64,000 nt of DNA from Alphaproteobacteria bacterium (GCA_004292755.1 RDXE01000032.1:1-64000); one strand, 5' to 3'; shown: positions 8,018 through 17,458, counted from the stretch's first letter. Translations and numbers: made by a program. Notes: generated by a model not told the origin, from the letters alone.

Positions 8018-10096
8018 TCAAGCCGCGGCGCGGGTCGCGATCCAGGTCTGGAGGTCGGTCAGGGGCATGGCTTTTGCCCACAGCCAGCCCTGGCCCTGAT
8101 TGACGCCGAGGGCGGCCAAGCGCGTCGCTTGGTGGCGGTCCTCAATGCCTTCGGCGACGATATCAAGGCCTAGGGCACGGCCAAGGCCAACGATGGCGCG
8201 CACGATGGCTTCGGCATCGTGGCCGGCCGTGGTGTCGGCGCCCAACGGGGTGACGAAGCTGCGGTCGATCTTCATCTTGTGCACCTGGAAGCGGTGCAAC
8301 TGGCTGAGCGACGAGTAGCCAGTGCCGAAATCATCGATCGACAGGCTAATGCCCAAATCGGCAAAGCGGCGGATCAAGGTCACAACACCGTCGACATCCT
8401 CCATGGCAGCGGATTCAGTCAACTCGAGCTCCAGTCGCTCAGGCGGCAGGCCGGTTTCAGCCAGGATGGCCTGCACCCGCTCCACCACGCTCGAGTCCTT
8501 CAATTGCAGCCCCGAGAGGTTGACGGCCACCGCTACGGGTGGTCCGCCTGCGGCTGATAGCGCTAACATGTCCCGACAGGCGCGCCGCAGCACAGCCTCG
8601 CCCAGGGCCGGGATCAAGCCCGCGCGCTCGGCCAAGGGGATGAACACCGCGGGGGAGATTGGGCCGCGCTCCGGATGGCGCCAGCGCGCCAGCGCCTCCA
8701 CACCCGACAAGCTGCCATCGGCCAGCCGCACCTTCGGCTGGTACTGCACCTCAATCGCACCGGCAGCGATGGCGAGGCTGAGCGCGTCCACCAGGGTCCG
8801 GCGATCTTCAATCTCGGCAGCATAGTCGGGGCGGAACAGCCGGAAGGTGCTCCGCCCCTCGGCCTTCGCGCGGTACATGGCGATGTCGGCATTGCGCATC
8901 AGCATCGCGGGGTCGCTGCCATGGTCGGGGTAGCGCACCGTGCCGATGGAGACACCGATGCGGATCTCGTCTGGCCCCACGGGGAACGGGCGCGACATGC
9001 CCTCCACCAGGGCGGCATTGGCAGCCGCAATCGCGTCGGCGTCGGCATCCGGGGGGTGGAACCACGCGAATTCATCGCCGCCAAGGCGAGCAACCACCGC
9101 ACCTTCGCTCAATCGATGGGACAGGCGGCGGGCAACCTTGCGCAAAAGCTTGTCACCAACATGGTGGCCCAGCGTGTCGTTCACCTCCTTGAACTGGTCA
9201 AGGTCCAGAAGGCTGACGGCACCGGGCACGCCCGAGGCGAGGCGCTGTTCCAAAATCATCTGGGCGTGGCGTCGGTTCGGCAGGCCCGTCAGGCTGTCAT
9301 GGAGGGAGAGATGGCGTGCCTCCTCAGCCCGGCGGCGCTCCTCTGCCTCCAATGCCTGAACCCGGCGGGCGCTGGTTTGAAAGGCGCACGCGGCCCGCGC
9401 CACTTCGCCCACTTCATCGCTCGAATCGGCGTGGGGGATGGCGACTTCCAGCTTGCCTTTGGCGAGCGCTGTCAGGGCAGCGGCAACACCATCGAAGGCG
9501 TGGAACACCCGGCCCAGGGCAAACCAGGCGAGGCCACTCAACAGCACGGCCAGTGGCAGCGTGGTTGCCAGCACCTGACGGATGATCGCACTCACCCAAG
9601 CATCGAAGTTCGCCCGCGGGCCATAGGCGCTGAGCGTGCCGACGGGCTGACCGTCAGGGGTCATCACAGGAGCGTGGTGGCTGTACCAGACATCGCCACC
9701 AATGGTTTTGGTGCGCGACACGCGCTGGCTGATCTGGCTGATCGCATCCAATTCAGCAGTGTAACGCAATTCCATCGCGATGCCGCCATCGCTGCGGTCG
9801 CTGGCCGCTGCGATCTTGGTGCCGCGAACCAGCAAGACTGTCGCACCGGTCAGGCGCGAGACGTCCTCCAGCAGGGCATCGGTCAATGGTGGTGGCAGGG
9901 TCACACCATCCCACACCAAAAAGTCACCCGTCTGGCCAGACAGCCGGACCGCCGTGTCGACCACAGCAGCCAAGCGGCTTTCAGCATCAATCTGGAACAC
10001 ACTGCGGAGATTGGTGGCCACCACGGCCAGCAGCAGGGCGACCGTGGCGGCAAGCCCGATCAGGGCAGACAGGGTCAGGCGAACTTTCAGCGACAT
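8018..10096 (-). CDS. Membrane-bound bifunctional GGDEF-EAL protein (c-di-GMP synthesis/hydrolysis)
   Basis: 692 residues from the ATG at 10096, preceded by GGGGA 9 nt upstream; an in-frame start at 10141 would add 15 residues. Order: TM1 (about 5-27), a periplasmic sensory region of about 150 residues, TM2 (about 185-205), HAMP, then GGDEF with intact RLGGDEF near residue 350 and EAL from about 455 to 685. The EAL catalytic set is present: VEALARW, VNLSG, ELTES, DDFGTGYSS, KIDRSF and VAEGIE. The GGDEF domain lacks the RxxD inhibitory site in the usual place before RLGGDEF. Both activities look possible from motifs, and which dominates cannot be told. A PilZ protein (56672) is a possible effector elsewhere in the window. 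Confidence 0.93.
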   Translation of the reverse strand: MSLKVRLTLSALIGLAATVALLLAVVATNLRSVFQIDAESRLAAVVDTAVRLSGQTGDFLVWDGVTLPPPLTDALLEDVSRLTGATVLLVRGTKIAAASDRSDGGIAMELRYTAELDAISQISQRVSRTKTIGGDVWYSHHAPVMTPDGQPVGTLSAYGPRANFDAWVSAIIRQVLATTLPLAVLLSGLAWFALGRVFHAFDGVAAALTALAKGKLEVAIPHADSSDEVGEVARAACAFQTSARRVQALEAEERRRAEEARHLSLHDSLTGLPNRRHAQMILEQRLASGVPGAVSLLDLDQFKEVNDTLGHHVGDKLLRKVARRLSHRLSEGAVVARLGGDEFAWFHPPDADADAIAAANAALVEGMSRPFPVGPDEIRIGVSIGTVRYPDHGSDPAMLMRNADIAMYRAKAEGRSTFRLFRPDYAAEIEDRRTLVDALSLAIAAGAIEVQYQPKVRLADGSLSGVEALARWRHPERGPISPAVFIPLAERAGLIPALGEAVLRRACRDMLALSAAGGPPVAVAVNLSGLQLKDSSVVERVQAILAETGLPPERLELELTESAAMEDVDGVVTLIRRFADLGISLSIDDFGTGYSSLSQLHRFQVHKMKIDRSFVTPLGADTTAGHDAEAIVRAIVGLGRALGLDIVAEGIEDRHQATRLAALGVNQGQGWLWAKAMPLTDLQTWIATRAAA

Positions 10097-10199
10097 CCCG
10101 GTCGATCCCCATACCCGTACACCATCATGCCGCCGCCGCATGGGCGTGGCGAGAGGCGACGACGGAACTGGTACCGGTTCGTTTCCAATCTTGCCAGAG

Positions 10200-11132
10200 T
10201 TACGAGGACAGGCCCATCAATGCGCGAACATGGGCAGCACTGCTCTCTGCCAGCGACACCAAGTCATAACCGCCTTCCAAGGTAGAGACAACGCGGCCCT
10301 CGCAGGCATAGCGCGCAATTCGCAGGATCTCCTTGGTCGCCCAAGCATAGTCCAACTCATGCAGATCGATGGAGGACAGTGGATCATCGGCATGGGCATC
10401 AAAGCCTGCCGAGATCAAAACAAAGTCAGGGGAGAATTCTGCCAAGGCGGGTAACACCAACTCGGACATCGCATGGCGGAACTCTGGTGATCCAGAGCCT
10501 GCCCGCATGGGCACGTTCACGATGTTACCCTGACCGGTTTCATTGCGGGCACCCGTATTGGGATAGTGCGGATATTGGTGGGTGCTGGCGAAAAACAAAT
10601 CCGGCTCGTCCCAGAACGCGGCCTGGGTGCCATTGCCATGGTGCACATCGAAATCAATCACGGCAACGCGCTTCATTCCATGCACTTCTTTGGCGTGCAG
10701 GGCGCCGACGGCAACGTTGTTGAACAGGCAGAACCCCATGGAACTGGCTGGCTCGGCATGGTGCCCCGGCGGGCGCACAGCACAGAAGGCATTGCGCGCT
10801 TCGCCCGCCATCACGGCATCCACCGCCTGCACAACCGCCCCAGCCGCCCGCAACGCAGCTTCTTTTGAGCCAGCGGAGACGATGGTATCGGCGTCCAGCT
10901 GCATCATGCCGCGGGTGGGCAAGCCGTCCAGCAGCGCTTCGACATAGGCGCGGGGATGAACACGGGCCAGTTCGTCCACTGTGGCCTCGCGAGCCGGGCG
11001 TTCTTCCAACCCGGCAAACTCCATGGTGCGCAGCCGCCGCAACACTGCCGCCAGCCGGGCAGGGGATTCAGGGTGCCCTGGGCCGGTATCGTGGTTGAGG
11101 CAGGCTTCGTGGGTGATCAGCAGCGTGCTCAC
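10200..11132 (-). CDS. Histone deacetylase family protein (class II-like / acetylpolyamine amidohydrolase type)
   Basis: 310 residues. Zinc-hydrolase motifs are intact: RPPGHHAEP (H124, H125), IDFDVHHGNGTQ (D162, H164, H165), SAGFDAHADDPL (D245) and LEGGYD with the catalytic-type Tyr near the C-terminus. Bacterial members remove acetyl groups from lysines or polyamines; the substrate here is not evident. Cytosolic, no signal peptide. It sits alone, with about 103-110 nt of non-coding DNA on each side. Confidence 0.92.
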   Translation of the reverse strand: MSTLLITHEACLNHDTGPGHPESPARLAAVLRRLRTMEFAGLEERPAREATVDELARVHPRAYVEALLDGLPTRGMMQLDADTIVSAGSKEAALRAAGAVVQAVDAVMAGEARNAFCAVRPPGHHAEPASSMGFCLFNNVAVGALHAKEVHGMKRVAVIDFDVHHGNGTQAAFWDEPDLFFASTHQYPHYPNTGARNETGQGNIVNVPMRAGSGSPEFRHAMSELVLPALAEFSPDFVLISAGFDAHADDPLSSIDLHELDYAWATKEILRIARYACEGRVVSTLEGGYDLVSLAESSAAHVRALMGLSS

Positions 11133-11242
11133 GCGAGGGGTCCTCCCAAGTCGTCAGGCCCCAAAGATCGGCCAATGCGTGCTGCCTGGCGCGGCTCGGA
11201 CCCTATTGTTGGCGCGGAGTCTGACCGACGACTGGGTCGCCG

Positions 11243-11476
11243 TCAGCGCACCGGCTTCTCAATCACGAAGCGCCAGCCCCCCGCCGTCGCCTCCTGAGAG
11301 AGAAGATGATAGCCCGTCTCTGCGCAAAACGCTGGTACGTCTTTCGTCGCGGCTGGATCGTCGGCCAGAAGTTCCAGCACCCCACCGGGGGGGACAGACT
11401 GCAGGGCCTTGCGCGCGCGCAAGACCGGCAGAGGGCAGCGCAAGCCCGTAGCGTCCAGGTGGCGGCGCTCGGTCAT
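11243..11476 (-). CDS. TusA/SirA-family sulfur carrier protein
   Basis: 77 residues from the ATG at 11476, which overlaps the DUF423 stop as ATGA. The signature LDATGLRCPLPVLRARKAL holds the sulfur-carrying Cys14 (CPxP). Family members relay persulfide sulfur for tRNA thiolation or other sulfur transfer, and the specific acceptor is unknown. The C-terminal half is short and of normal TusA type. A longer in-frame reading upstream is only a shadow of the DUF423 gene. Confidence 0.88.
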   Translation of the reverse strand: MTERRHLDATGLRCPLPVLRARKALQSVPPGGVLELLADDPAATKDVPAFCAETGYHLLSQEATAGGWRFVIEKPVR

Positions 11477-11811
11477 CGGCTGCGCAATCCAGCAAACGCA
11501 AGGGTGAGCCAGCCTGCCATCAGCATGAGCCCAGCCACTGGTGCCACGGGCCCGAGGGAGATCGTCCAGGCATCCAGGCTGACCATCGATGCCGCGAAGG
11601 CGTAGGCGCCCAGCAGCATGGCGGACGCACCCGCCAGCATCACCCAACCGCGCGGCGCGTGCAGAGCCACGGCCACCACCAGGACGGCATGGGGCAGACC
11701 GATCCAGGCAGCCAGCGTCACGCGCGGATAACCGCCATGGCTGCCGATGGCGGCCATCGCGACGCTGACAGCACCCAACAGCGCCGCCAAGACCAACAGC
11801 GCGCGCCGCAT
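11473..11811 (-). CDS. DUF423 family small membrane protein
   Basis: 112 residues, four predicted transmembrane helices and no soluble domain. The N-terminal stretch with AAIGSHGG and the LGAYAFAASM segment resemble DUF423 (YgdD-like) proteins. Function is unknown. Its ATG shares a base with the MarC stop (TGATG), and tusA starts on its own stop, giving a coupled trio MarC-DUF423-TusA. Confidence 0.82.
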   Translation of the reverse strand: MRRALLVLAALLGAVSVAMAAIGSHGGYPRVTLAAWIGLPHAVLVVAVALHAPRGWVMLAGASAMLLGAYAFAASMVSLDAWTISLGPVAPVAGLMLMAGWLTLAFAGLRSR

Positions 11812-12455
11812 CAGCTGAGCCCCGGCAGCAACGCGCGCAAGCCCGACGCCATCATCTCAACAGCGATGGCCGCCAGCAGCAACCCAAAGAGGCGGTTGAC
11901 GATGTTGAGGCCAATGGGTCCGAGCGTGCGCCCAATCGGGGCAGCCGCGCGCAGGGAAAGATACAACAGGAAGCAAGCGACGGCGATGCACAGCCAGACC
12001 AGAGCTTGATGCTGGAGCGAGAGGCTGCGCTGCCCCTCCAGCATCACAGTCGAGATGGCGCCGGGTCCTGCCAGCAGTGGCACACCCAGGGGCACCACGC
12101 CAACCGAGCCACCGGTGTTGGCTGCGTCGCGCTCAGCCTCGGTCTGTTGGACGGGTGAGACCTTGGCTGACAGCATGGCCAGCGCCATCAACAACAGCAC
12201 CAAACCGCCACCGACCCGGAAAGAGGCGAGGGAGGTGCCCAGCAGCGTCAACACGATATCGCCTGTCAGAGACGCGGACACCAGAACGACGGCGACGGTG
12301 AGGCAGGCGGTGCGGGCAGTGGCCGCCCGCTCCCGATCCGTCGCGCCCTCGGTCATGGTCACAAACATCGGCAGTGCCGCGAACGGGGTTAGGATGGCAA
12401 ACAGGGCGACCAGAAAGCGTGTGTAGTCGCTGTAGAGAATCACGCCTTCGGTCAT
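11811..12455 (-). CDS. MarC family integral membrane protein
   Basis: 214 residues, about six transmembrane helices. The segments FAILTPFAALPMFVTMTEG and PLGVPLLAGPGAISTVML are typical MarC signatures. The family was once linked to multidrug resistance, but its transport function is unsettled. It lies 22 nt downstream of the TerC-family gene and is translationally coupled to DUF423. Confidence 0.88.
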   Translation of the reverse strand: MTEGVILYSDYTRFLVALFAILTPFAALPMFVTMTEGATDRERAATARTACLTVAVVLVSASLTGDIVLTLLGTSLASFRVGGGLVLLLMALAMLSAKVSPVQQTEAERDAANTGGSVGVVPLGVPLLAGPGAISTVMLEGQRSLSLQHQALVWLCIAVACFLLYLSLRAAAPIGRTLGPIGLNIVNRLFGLLLAAIAVEMMASGLRALLPGLS

Positions 12456-12477
12456 GCGGCCACCGGATGTCAGTTGG

Positions 12478-13107
12478 CTAGATCAGTGCGGCATGTTGCA
12501 AAATTTCTTGGCCGCCGTCCCACATCATCTTCAAAGCGACGTAGAGGATCAACGCCAAGCCAACAAACGCGATCCAGCGATACTGGTTGAGCAGCCGCGC
12601 GATGATGGTGGCGGCGACGCCCATCAAGACCACCGAAACGGCCAAGCCGATCACCATGACGGTTGGGTGTTCGCGTGCGGCACCGGCGACAGCCAGCACA
12701 TTGTCCAACGACATCGACACGTCGGCGATCACAATCTGCCACAGCGCCTGACCCAAGGTCTTGGTCTGTGGGGTGCCGCTGGCTTCCTCGTCGTCTAGTG
12801 CGTGTTCTTCGGCTTCCTGCTCCTGTATCTCGCGCCACATCTTCCAGGCGACCCACAGCAACAGCACGCCACCGGCAAAGGTCAAGCCGATGATCGCCAG
12901 CAACTGAGTGGTCATCACGGCGAACAGGATGCGCAGCACCGCGGCTGCCCCGATACCAATCAGAATCGCTTGTTTGCGAAGGTGTGCGGGCAAGCCCGCT
13001 GCCGCCATGCCGACAACGACAGCATTGTCGCCTGCCAGCACCAAGTCGATCATCAGCACCTGACCCAGCGCCCATAAGCCGTCGGGTGAGAACACTTCAC
13101 TGAACAC
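12478..13107 (-). CDS. TerC family membrane protein (YjbE-like)
   Basis: 209 residues with about seven transmembrane helices. The two inverted acidic motifs of TerC/YjbE proteins are present: DLVLAGDNAVVVGM near residue 20 and IADVSMSLDNVLAVAG near 128. Relatives are implicated in metal (often manganese) export; that role here is inferred. The loop between helices is acidic (QEQEAEEHALDDEE). No yybP-ykoY-type riboswitch was seen, as only 30 nt separate it from the upstream exoD-like gene. Confidence 0.88.
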   Translation of the reverse strand: MFSEVFSPDGLWALGQVLMIDLVLAGDNAVVVGMAAAGLPAHLRKQAILIGIGAAAVLRILFAVMTTQLLAIIGLTFAGGVLLLWVAWKMWREIQEQEAEEHALDDEEASGTPQTKTLGQALWQIVIADVSMSLDNVLAVAGAAREHPTVMVIGLAVSVVLMGVAATIIARLLNQYRWIAFVGLALILYVALKMMWDGGQEILQHAALI

Positions 13108-13137
13108 GGGAGGGGAATCCTCTACAGCGCGCCGCGC

Positions 13138-13803
13138 TTAGAGGAACCAGCGCAGCAGATAGGCGATGGCCTGTACGCCAAGATACAGCACCAGCAACAA
13201 ATACAGCGTGGTCAGCACCGTCATGGCGCCACCGATCAGGACCATCACACCGTCCTTCTCGATGATGCCGAGGGCGAAACAAACCACACCGATGGCAGGG
13301 ATAAGATTGGCGCCTGCAATCGGCAGACACAAGACCATTGCGACATAGAGGATAACCGCTCCGATTGCCCGCTCGGCCATCGGCGTGGTCAAGGAGGGTA
13401 ATCGGGGCTTGATCCAGCGTTCCACCCGTGCCAGACGCTCAATCGCCCGGGTGAGGTGTGGCATCACTTCGGCCTTGCCAAAGCTTTGATCTAGCAATCG
13501 TTTCGGCAGCCATGGCTCCCGCAGGCCAAACAGCATTTGAGCGGCGAAGATCGCCATCGGAATCCCAACCACTGTGGAAATGCCAGGGATGGGGATCACG
13601 TTTGGCAGCGCCAGAAACACAAACAGGATGCCGAACCCACGGTCGCCCAGCCCGTGAACCACCTCGCGCAGGGTCACGCGGTCGCCCGGTGAATCCCGGA
13701 AAATCGCCAGGATTTGCTCCGAAACCTTGGGACGGGCGGTTGACGCATCAGCCGTGTGAGAGGCGTCGGCAGGGGGAGGCAGCTGCATATCCATCTGCGA
13801 CAA
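13138..13803 (-). CDS. ExoD-family membrane protein
   Basis: 221 residues. The pattern LREVVHGLGDRGFGILFVFLALPNVIPIPG is characteristic of ExoD (exopolysaccharide synthesis) proteins, followed by QMLFGLREPWLP and four hydrophobic segments. The molecular function is not established; rhizobial exoD mutants are altered in exopolysaccharide and alkali tolerance. ATG codons at residues 4 and 6 are possible alternative starts. Confidence 0.87.
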   Translation of the reverse strand: MSQMDMQLPPPADASHTADASTARPKVSEQILAIFRDSPGDRVTLREVVHGLGDRGFGILFVFLALPNVIPIPGISTVVGIPMAIFAAQMLFGLREPWLPKRLLDQSFGKAEVMPHLTRAIERLARVERWIKPRLPSLTTPMAERAIGAVILYVAMVLCLPIAGANLIPAIGVVCFALGIIEKDGVMVLIGGAMTVLTTLYLLLVLYLGVQAIAYLLRWFL

Positions 13804-13836
13804 AGGTGCTCAGCGCCTGCGTAAAATACAAGGCTG

Positions 13837-15006
13837 TTATGTGAAGGTTTCTTGGGCATCGAGCCGGGCGACGCGGGCTTGGAGTGTGCTGTGCAACAGT
13901 TCCACCTGGGACGCCGTCAGCCGGTTCTCCCGCGCGGCGCGGGTGAGGTCCAGCCACACTGGCACCGGTACCGGCTGCTCTGGCGGGTCATCGACTGGCC
14001 AAGGATATCCGGCCTTGCGGATGGCTGCACTGGAGGGCTGCTCGCCGACACAGCGCCACGGCGGCGGCGGCGCGACGGTCCCCTCGGCCCGACCAGGCAG
14101 CAGGCGGGCTGCCACGGCCAAAGCCTCCACCTCAATGCGTGGCAGCAAGCGCCCGGTTTTGGCGCGTGCCAAGCTGGTGTCCTCGCCTGCGGCGAACCGG
14201 TCGGCCTGGGCGAGGGCGATCACCGCCCACCGCACCACCCCCGCCAAGCGCCACCAGAGTTGGCGTGCCACGCAGGGCTCCCTGCCACCATGGGCGGCAT
14301 AACGGGCCAGAAACTGGTCCATCGGGGCCAAGCCGCATGCCTGCAACGCGGCGCGTCCACGGCGCCAATGGGCTACCCGCATCCAGCCAATGTCTGCGGC
14401 GGGGTCGCGCCAGCCTGCAAACTCCCAGTCCAGCACAACTTCTAGCCGACCATCCTCAATGAGCAGATTGCCAACGCGAAAATCGCCATGACACAGGACG
14501 GGCGGGACGATCGGGGGCAGGGCCTGCCCTAGCTGCGCCAACGCCAGTTCCAGGGCCGGATGAGCCTCGTGCCGGGCATCGAGGGCGGCGCGTAGGGCGG
14601 CAACGGTTGCGGCCGCACTGTCGACGACGGGAGGGGGGACCAGCGGCAGGCAGGCAGCCTCGGCGGGTGTCAGGCGATGAATCTGCGCAAGGCACAAGGC
14701 GGCTTGGTCGGTGAGGGCGTCCAGGTCCGCGCCAAAGGCCACGGCAGGCTCGGCAGAGCCCGGATGGTGGCGCATCAACACCCAGTCCGGGCCAGCCGCC
14801 AGCGGCTCAGGTGTGGGCACGCCAGCTGCCCAGGCTAGGGATTGCAGATGGAATTCAGCGGCTCGGCTGAGGCTGTCCAGCACGCGTGAGCCGGTGCGAC
14901 GCAGCACCAGGGCCCCCTCCGGACTGGCGAGGCGACAATGGCGGTGCAGCGCGCCGCCACTCAACTGAGTGGCACCAGGCGGAGCAGTACGGGGTAGAGA
15001 AACCAT
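13837..15006 (-). CDS. Aminoglycoside-phosphotransferase-fold (APH) family protein
   Basis: 389 residues. The kinase-like core has the catalytic loop CHGDFRVGNLL (about residues 169-179) and the metal-binding Asp in VLDWEFAGWRDP (about 190-201). This is the APH type seen near acyl-CoA dehydrogenase genes, not a dedicated resistance enzyme. The last 90 residues form an extra C-terminal segment, rich in Pro and Arg and ending in a predicted helix, that I do not recognise. The substrate is unknown. It begins 15 nt after the PNPOx gene and may belong to the same transcript. Confidence 0.85.
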   Translation of the reverse strand: MVSLPRTAPPGATQLSGGALHRHCRLASPEGALVLRRTGSRVLDSLSRAAEFHLQSLAWAAGVPTPEPLAAGPDWVLMRHHPGSAEPAVAFGADLDALTDQAALCLAQIHRLTPAEAACLPLVPPPVVDSAAATVAALRAALDARHEAHPALELALAQLGQALPPIVPPVLCHGDFRVGNLLIEDGRLEVVLDWEFAGWRDPAADIGWMRVAHWRRGRAALQACGLAPMDQFLARYAAHGGREPCVARQLWWRLAGVVRWAVIALAQADRFAAGEDTSLARAKTGRLLPRIEVEALAVAARLLPGRAEGTVAPPPPWRCVGEQPSSAAIRKAGYPWPVDDPPEQPVPVPVWLDLTRAARENRLTASQVELLHSTLQARVARLDAQETFT

Positions 15007-15021
15007 CGGCGGGGCAAGCGC

Positions 15022-15642
15022 CTAGGGCACCAACCATGTCGCTGTCAACGCACCATCACGCCATTCATAGCGCGCCCGGCGATGCCCCGTGATCGCAAGA
15101 TACAGCCATTCCAACCGATGAATGGTGACCCGCACCACAGCGAAGGCCTCAAACCCAGCATTGGGGTCACCAGGAACCGGCAAAGCCTCGGGTTCATCGG
15201 TGGGCCGCTCAATCGCTGATCCCGGTGCAATTGGCACGCGATAGCAGCGCCGCGACATCTCCTGCGCCCGCTCCCACGCGGCGCGGGCGATGCCGTCATC
15301 ATGATGAATGGTCGCAACGCCAGACAGGCGCAGCTGTGTCTTCGAGTCCTGACAGTAGCCCAGCACGCCAACCTCTGGCTTCGCTAGGATTTCGGGGATC
15401 TTGCGCGCCCGAATGTCGGTGTGAAGAAACAACTCGCGCTGCTCGCGGTCGGTTCGGCGCAACACCACCGTGCGCAGTTGCGGGGTGCCGTCTAGACCCG
15501 TGGTGCCTAGCCCGATGGTGTGGAAGCCGGATCGGCGATCTGCAGCACCGCGCATCAAGTGCCCCCACGCGGTATCAAGCGCGAGGGAGAGATCATCGGC
15601 GAGCCCTGCCATTGTCGTCCGGGAAGGGGAGGTATCAAGCAT
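15022..15642 (-). CDS. Pyridoxamine 5'-phosphate oxidase-family flavoprotein
   Basis: 206 residues. A split beta-barrel FMN-binding pattern is visible: PQLRTVVLRR, ELFLHTDIRARKIPEI, VLGYCQDSKTQLRLSGVA. It resembles general PNPOx-fold proteins and lacks the clear C-terminal signature of true PdxH, so the substrate is open. Its ATG overlaps the stop of the upstream permease gene (TGATG). It is thus the last coupled gene of the peptide-transporter operon. Confidence 0.82.
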   Translation of the reverse strand: MLDTSPSRTTMAGLADDLSLALDTAWGHLMRGAADRRSGFHTIGLGTTGLDGTPQLRTVVLRRTDREQRELFLHTDIRARKIPEILAKPEVGVLGYCQDSKTQLRLSGVATIHHDDGIARAAWERAQEMSRRCYRVPIAPGSAIERPTDEPEALPVPGDPNAGFEAFAVVRVTIHRLEWLYLAITGHRRARYEWRDGALTATWLVP

Positions 15643-16511
15643 CAGCCATCCTTAGGATCGAGCACATCGCGCAGACCGTCGCCCAACAGGTTGAACGCCA
15701 GCACCACCACACATATCGCAAGCCCCGGCCACACCGCCATGTGGGGCGCCTGTGACATGAAGCTGCGTGCGGTGTTCAGCATCGATCCCCAGGATGGGTT
15801 CGGCGGCTGTTGACCCAATCCCAGGAACGAGAGAGCACTTTCGGCAATAATCGCCGTGGCAATAGTCAGGGTTGCTTGAACGATCAAAGGTGGCAGAATA
15901 TTGGGTAGTATGTGCCGTACAAGGATGCGCCAGTGTGGATTGCCCGCAGCCCGCGCAGCTTCCACATAGTCTTCGGTTTTAACGCCTAGCACGCTCGCGC
16001 GCGTCAGGCGTATGAAGATCGGCGTGGCGGAGATGCCAATGGCGATCATCGCATTGGTCAGGCTTGGACCCAAGAACGCGGCCATGGCAATCGCGAGGAT
16101 CAGGAACGGGCAGGCCAACAGCGCATCGGTACAGCGACCGATAACATGGTCGCTCCACCCGCCTGCGTACCCGGCGATCAAGCCAAGCGGCACACCCAGC
16201 ACCATCGCAATGGCCACCGACACCACGCCAGCCTGCAGCGAGGCGCGTGCGCCATAAAGGATCCGCGAGAGGATATCGCGGCCCAGTTCATCTGTGCCAA
16301 ACCAAAACAGCTCCGACGGTGGGCGGCGAATGCGGGACCAGGAGGTGCCAAGCGGGTCGTAGGGGGCCAGCCAGGGGGCGGCCAGAGCGGCGCCCACGAA
16401 CATCAGCACCACCACCAGTCCAACCATGGCAGCGGGCTTGCGGCGCAGTCGCTGCCATGCGGTCGCCCGCGGGCGGGTGGTGTCGTCCACACCAACACTG
16501 ACGGCTACCAT
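15642..16511 (-). CDS. Dipeptide/oligopeptide ABC transporter permease (DppC type)
   Basis: 289 residues, six transmembrane helices. The N-terminus has an OppC-like first helix followed by PWLAPYDPLGTSW and ELFWFGTDELGRDILSRILYG, which is diagnostic of DppC/OppC. The EAA loop is EAARAAGNPHWRILVRHILP. It forms the inner-membrane channel with the DppB-type subunit, whose stop lies 2 nt upstream. Confidence 0.94.
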   Translation of the reverse strand: MVAVSVGVDDTTRPRATAWQRLRRKPAAMVGLVVVLMFVGAALAAPWLAPYDPLGTSWSRIRRPPSELFWFGTDELGRDILSRILYGARASLQAGVVSVAIAMVLGVPLGLIAGYAGGWSDHVIGRCTDALLACPFLILAIAMAAFLGPSLTNAMIAIGISATPIFIRLTRASVLGVKTEDYVEAARAAGNPHWRILVRHILPNILPPLIVQATLTIATAIIAESALSFLGLGQQPPNPSWGSMLNTARSFMSQAPHMAVWPGLAICVVVLAFNLLGDGLRDVLDPKDG

Positions 16512-16513
16512 CG

Positions 16514-17455
16514 CTACCCCCTCAGCCGCGGATTGACGAGGTAGTACGCAAGGTCAGCCAACAGGTTGAGGGCGATGTACATAGTTGCCGTGAACAGCAC
16601 AGCACCCTGAACGACTTGGAAGTCGCGAGTGAACACGGCATCAACGATCAATTTGCCGAATCCAGGAATGTTGAACACTTGCTCCGTCAACACGGCGCCC
16701 GACAACAATTGGCCGAATTCCAGCGCACCCAGTGTGATCACGGGCATCAGCGCATTGCGCAGCGCATGTTTTATGATCACCACTTTCTCCGCCAGACCTT
16801 TGGCGCGGGCCGTGCGTACATAATCCGCGCCCAGCGCGCCCAGCATGGCAGATCGGGTGTGTCGCATGATGACAGCGGCGATGCCCGAGCCCAGCACAAA
16901 GGATGGCATCAGCATGGAGGCAAGGTTTTCCCACGGGTCTTCCGACAAGGGGACATAGCCGCCGGGTGGCAACCACTGCAGTTCCACTGCAAACACCAGG
17001 ATCAACAGGATGCCAAGCCAGAAATTGGGGATCGACAGGCCAGACAGCCCCACAGCATTGGCAAGATGATCCGGCCACCGGCTCTTATACAGGGCCGACA
17101 GCACACCTGCTGGAATGCCAATCCCCAATGCCCAAATCATCGAGAACACGGCCAACTGCAAGGTGACCGGGATCTTCGATAAGATCATGTCGTCCACCGG
17201 CAGGTTGGTCTTGAGGGAGGTGCCGAATTCCCCCCTCAACGCATCCCCCATCCAGTACAGGTACTGCACCAGCACCGGCTGATCCAGGTGGTACTTTTCG
17301 CGCACATAGGCCATCGCGGCCGGGTCACGCTCCTCCCCCGAAAGGGCGAGGGCAACGTCACCCGGCAGCAGTTGGATCAGGCTGAACACCAGAACCGTGA
17401 CCACCCACAGCGTGATCAGGCCGACGCCCAGCCGTTTGACGAGAAACGCTTGCAT
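16514..17455 (-). CDS. Dipeptide/oligopeptide ABC transporter permease (DppB type)
   Basis: 313 residues. The N-terminus FLVKRLGVGLITLWVVTVLV and the following LLPGDVA are typical of DppB/OppB, and the EAA loop is VRTARAKGLAEKVVIIKHAL. Six transmembrane helices. It is separated by 3 nt from the substrate-binding protein gene and 2 nt from the DppC-type gene, within a tightly packed operon. Confidence 0.94.
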   Translation of the reverse strand: MQAFLVKRLGVGLITLWVVTVLVFSLIQLLPGDVALALSGEERDPAAMAYVREKYHLDQPVLVQYLYWMGDALRGEFGTSLKTNLPVDDMILSKIPVTLQLAVFSMIWALGIGIPAGVLSALYKSRWPDHLANAVGLSGLSIPNFWLGILLILVFAVELQWLPPGGYVPLSEDPWENLASMLMPSFVLGSGIAAVIMRHTRSAMLGALGADYVRTARAKGLAEKVVIIKHALRNALMPVITLGALEFGQLLSGAVLTEQVFNIPGFGKLIVDAVFTRDFQVVQGAVLFTATMYIALNLLADLAYYLVNPRLRG

Positions 17456-17458
17456 CGC

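Noticed and set aside
4079-8020. Direct repeat of the tRNA-Glu 3' end marking an integrated element
   Set aside because: Searched by eye for the GGTTCGAATCC...GGGGACGCCA end in the block and at 7985-8020; not found.
8675-10285. 536-codon open frame on the plus strand opposite the GGDEF-EAL gene
   Set aside because: The opposite strand encodes complete GGDEF and EAL motifs. The plus-strand frame has no recognisable domain and is a high-GC shadow.
13837-15006. Aminoglycoside resistance gene
   Set aside because: The APH-fold protein resembles metabolic phosphotransferases and lies among housekeeping genes; no resistance subtype signature.
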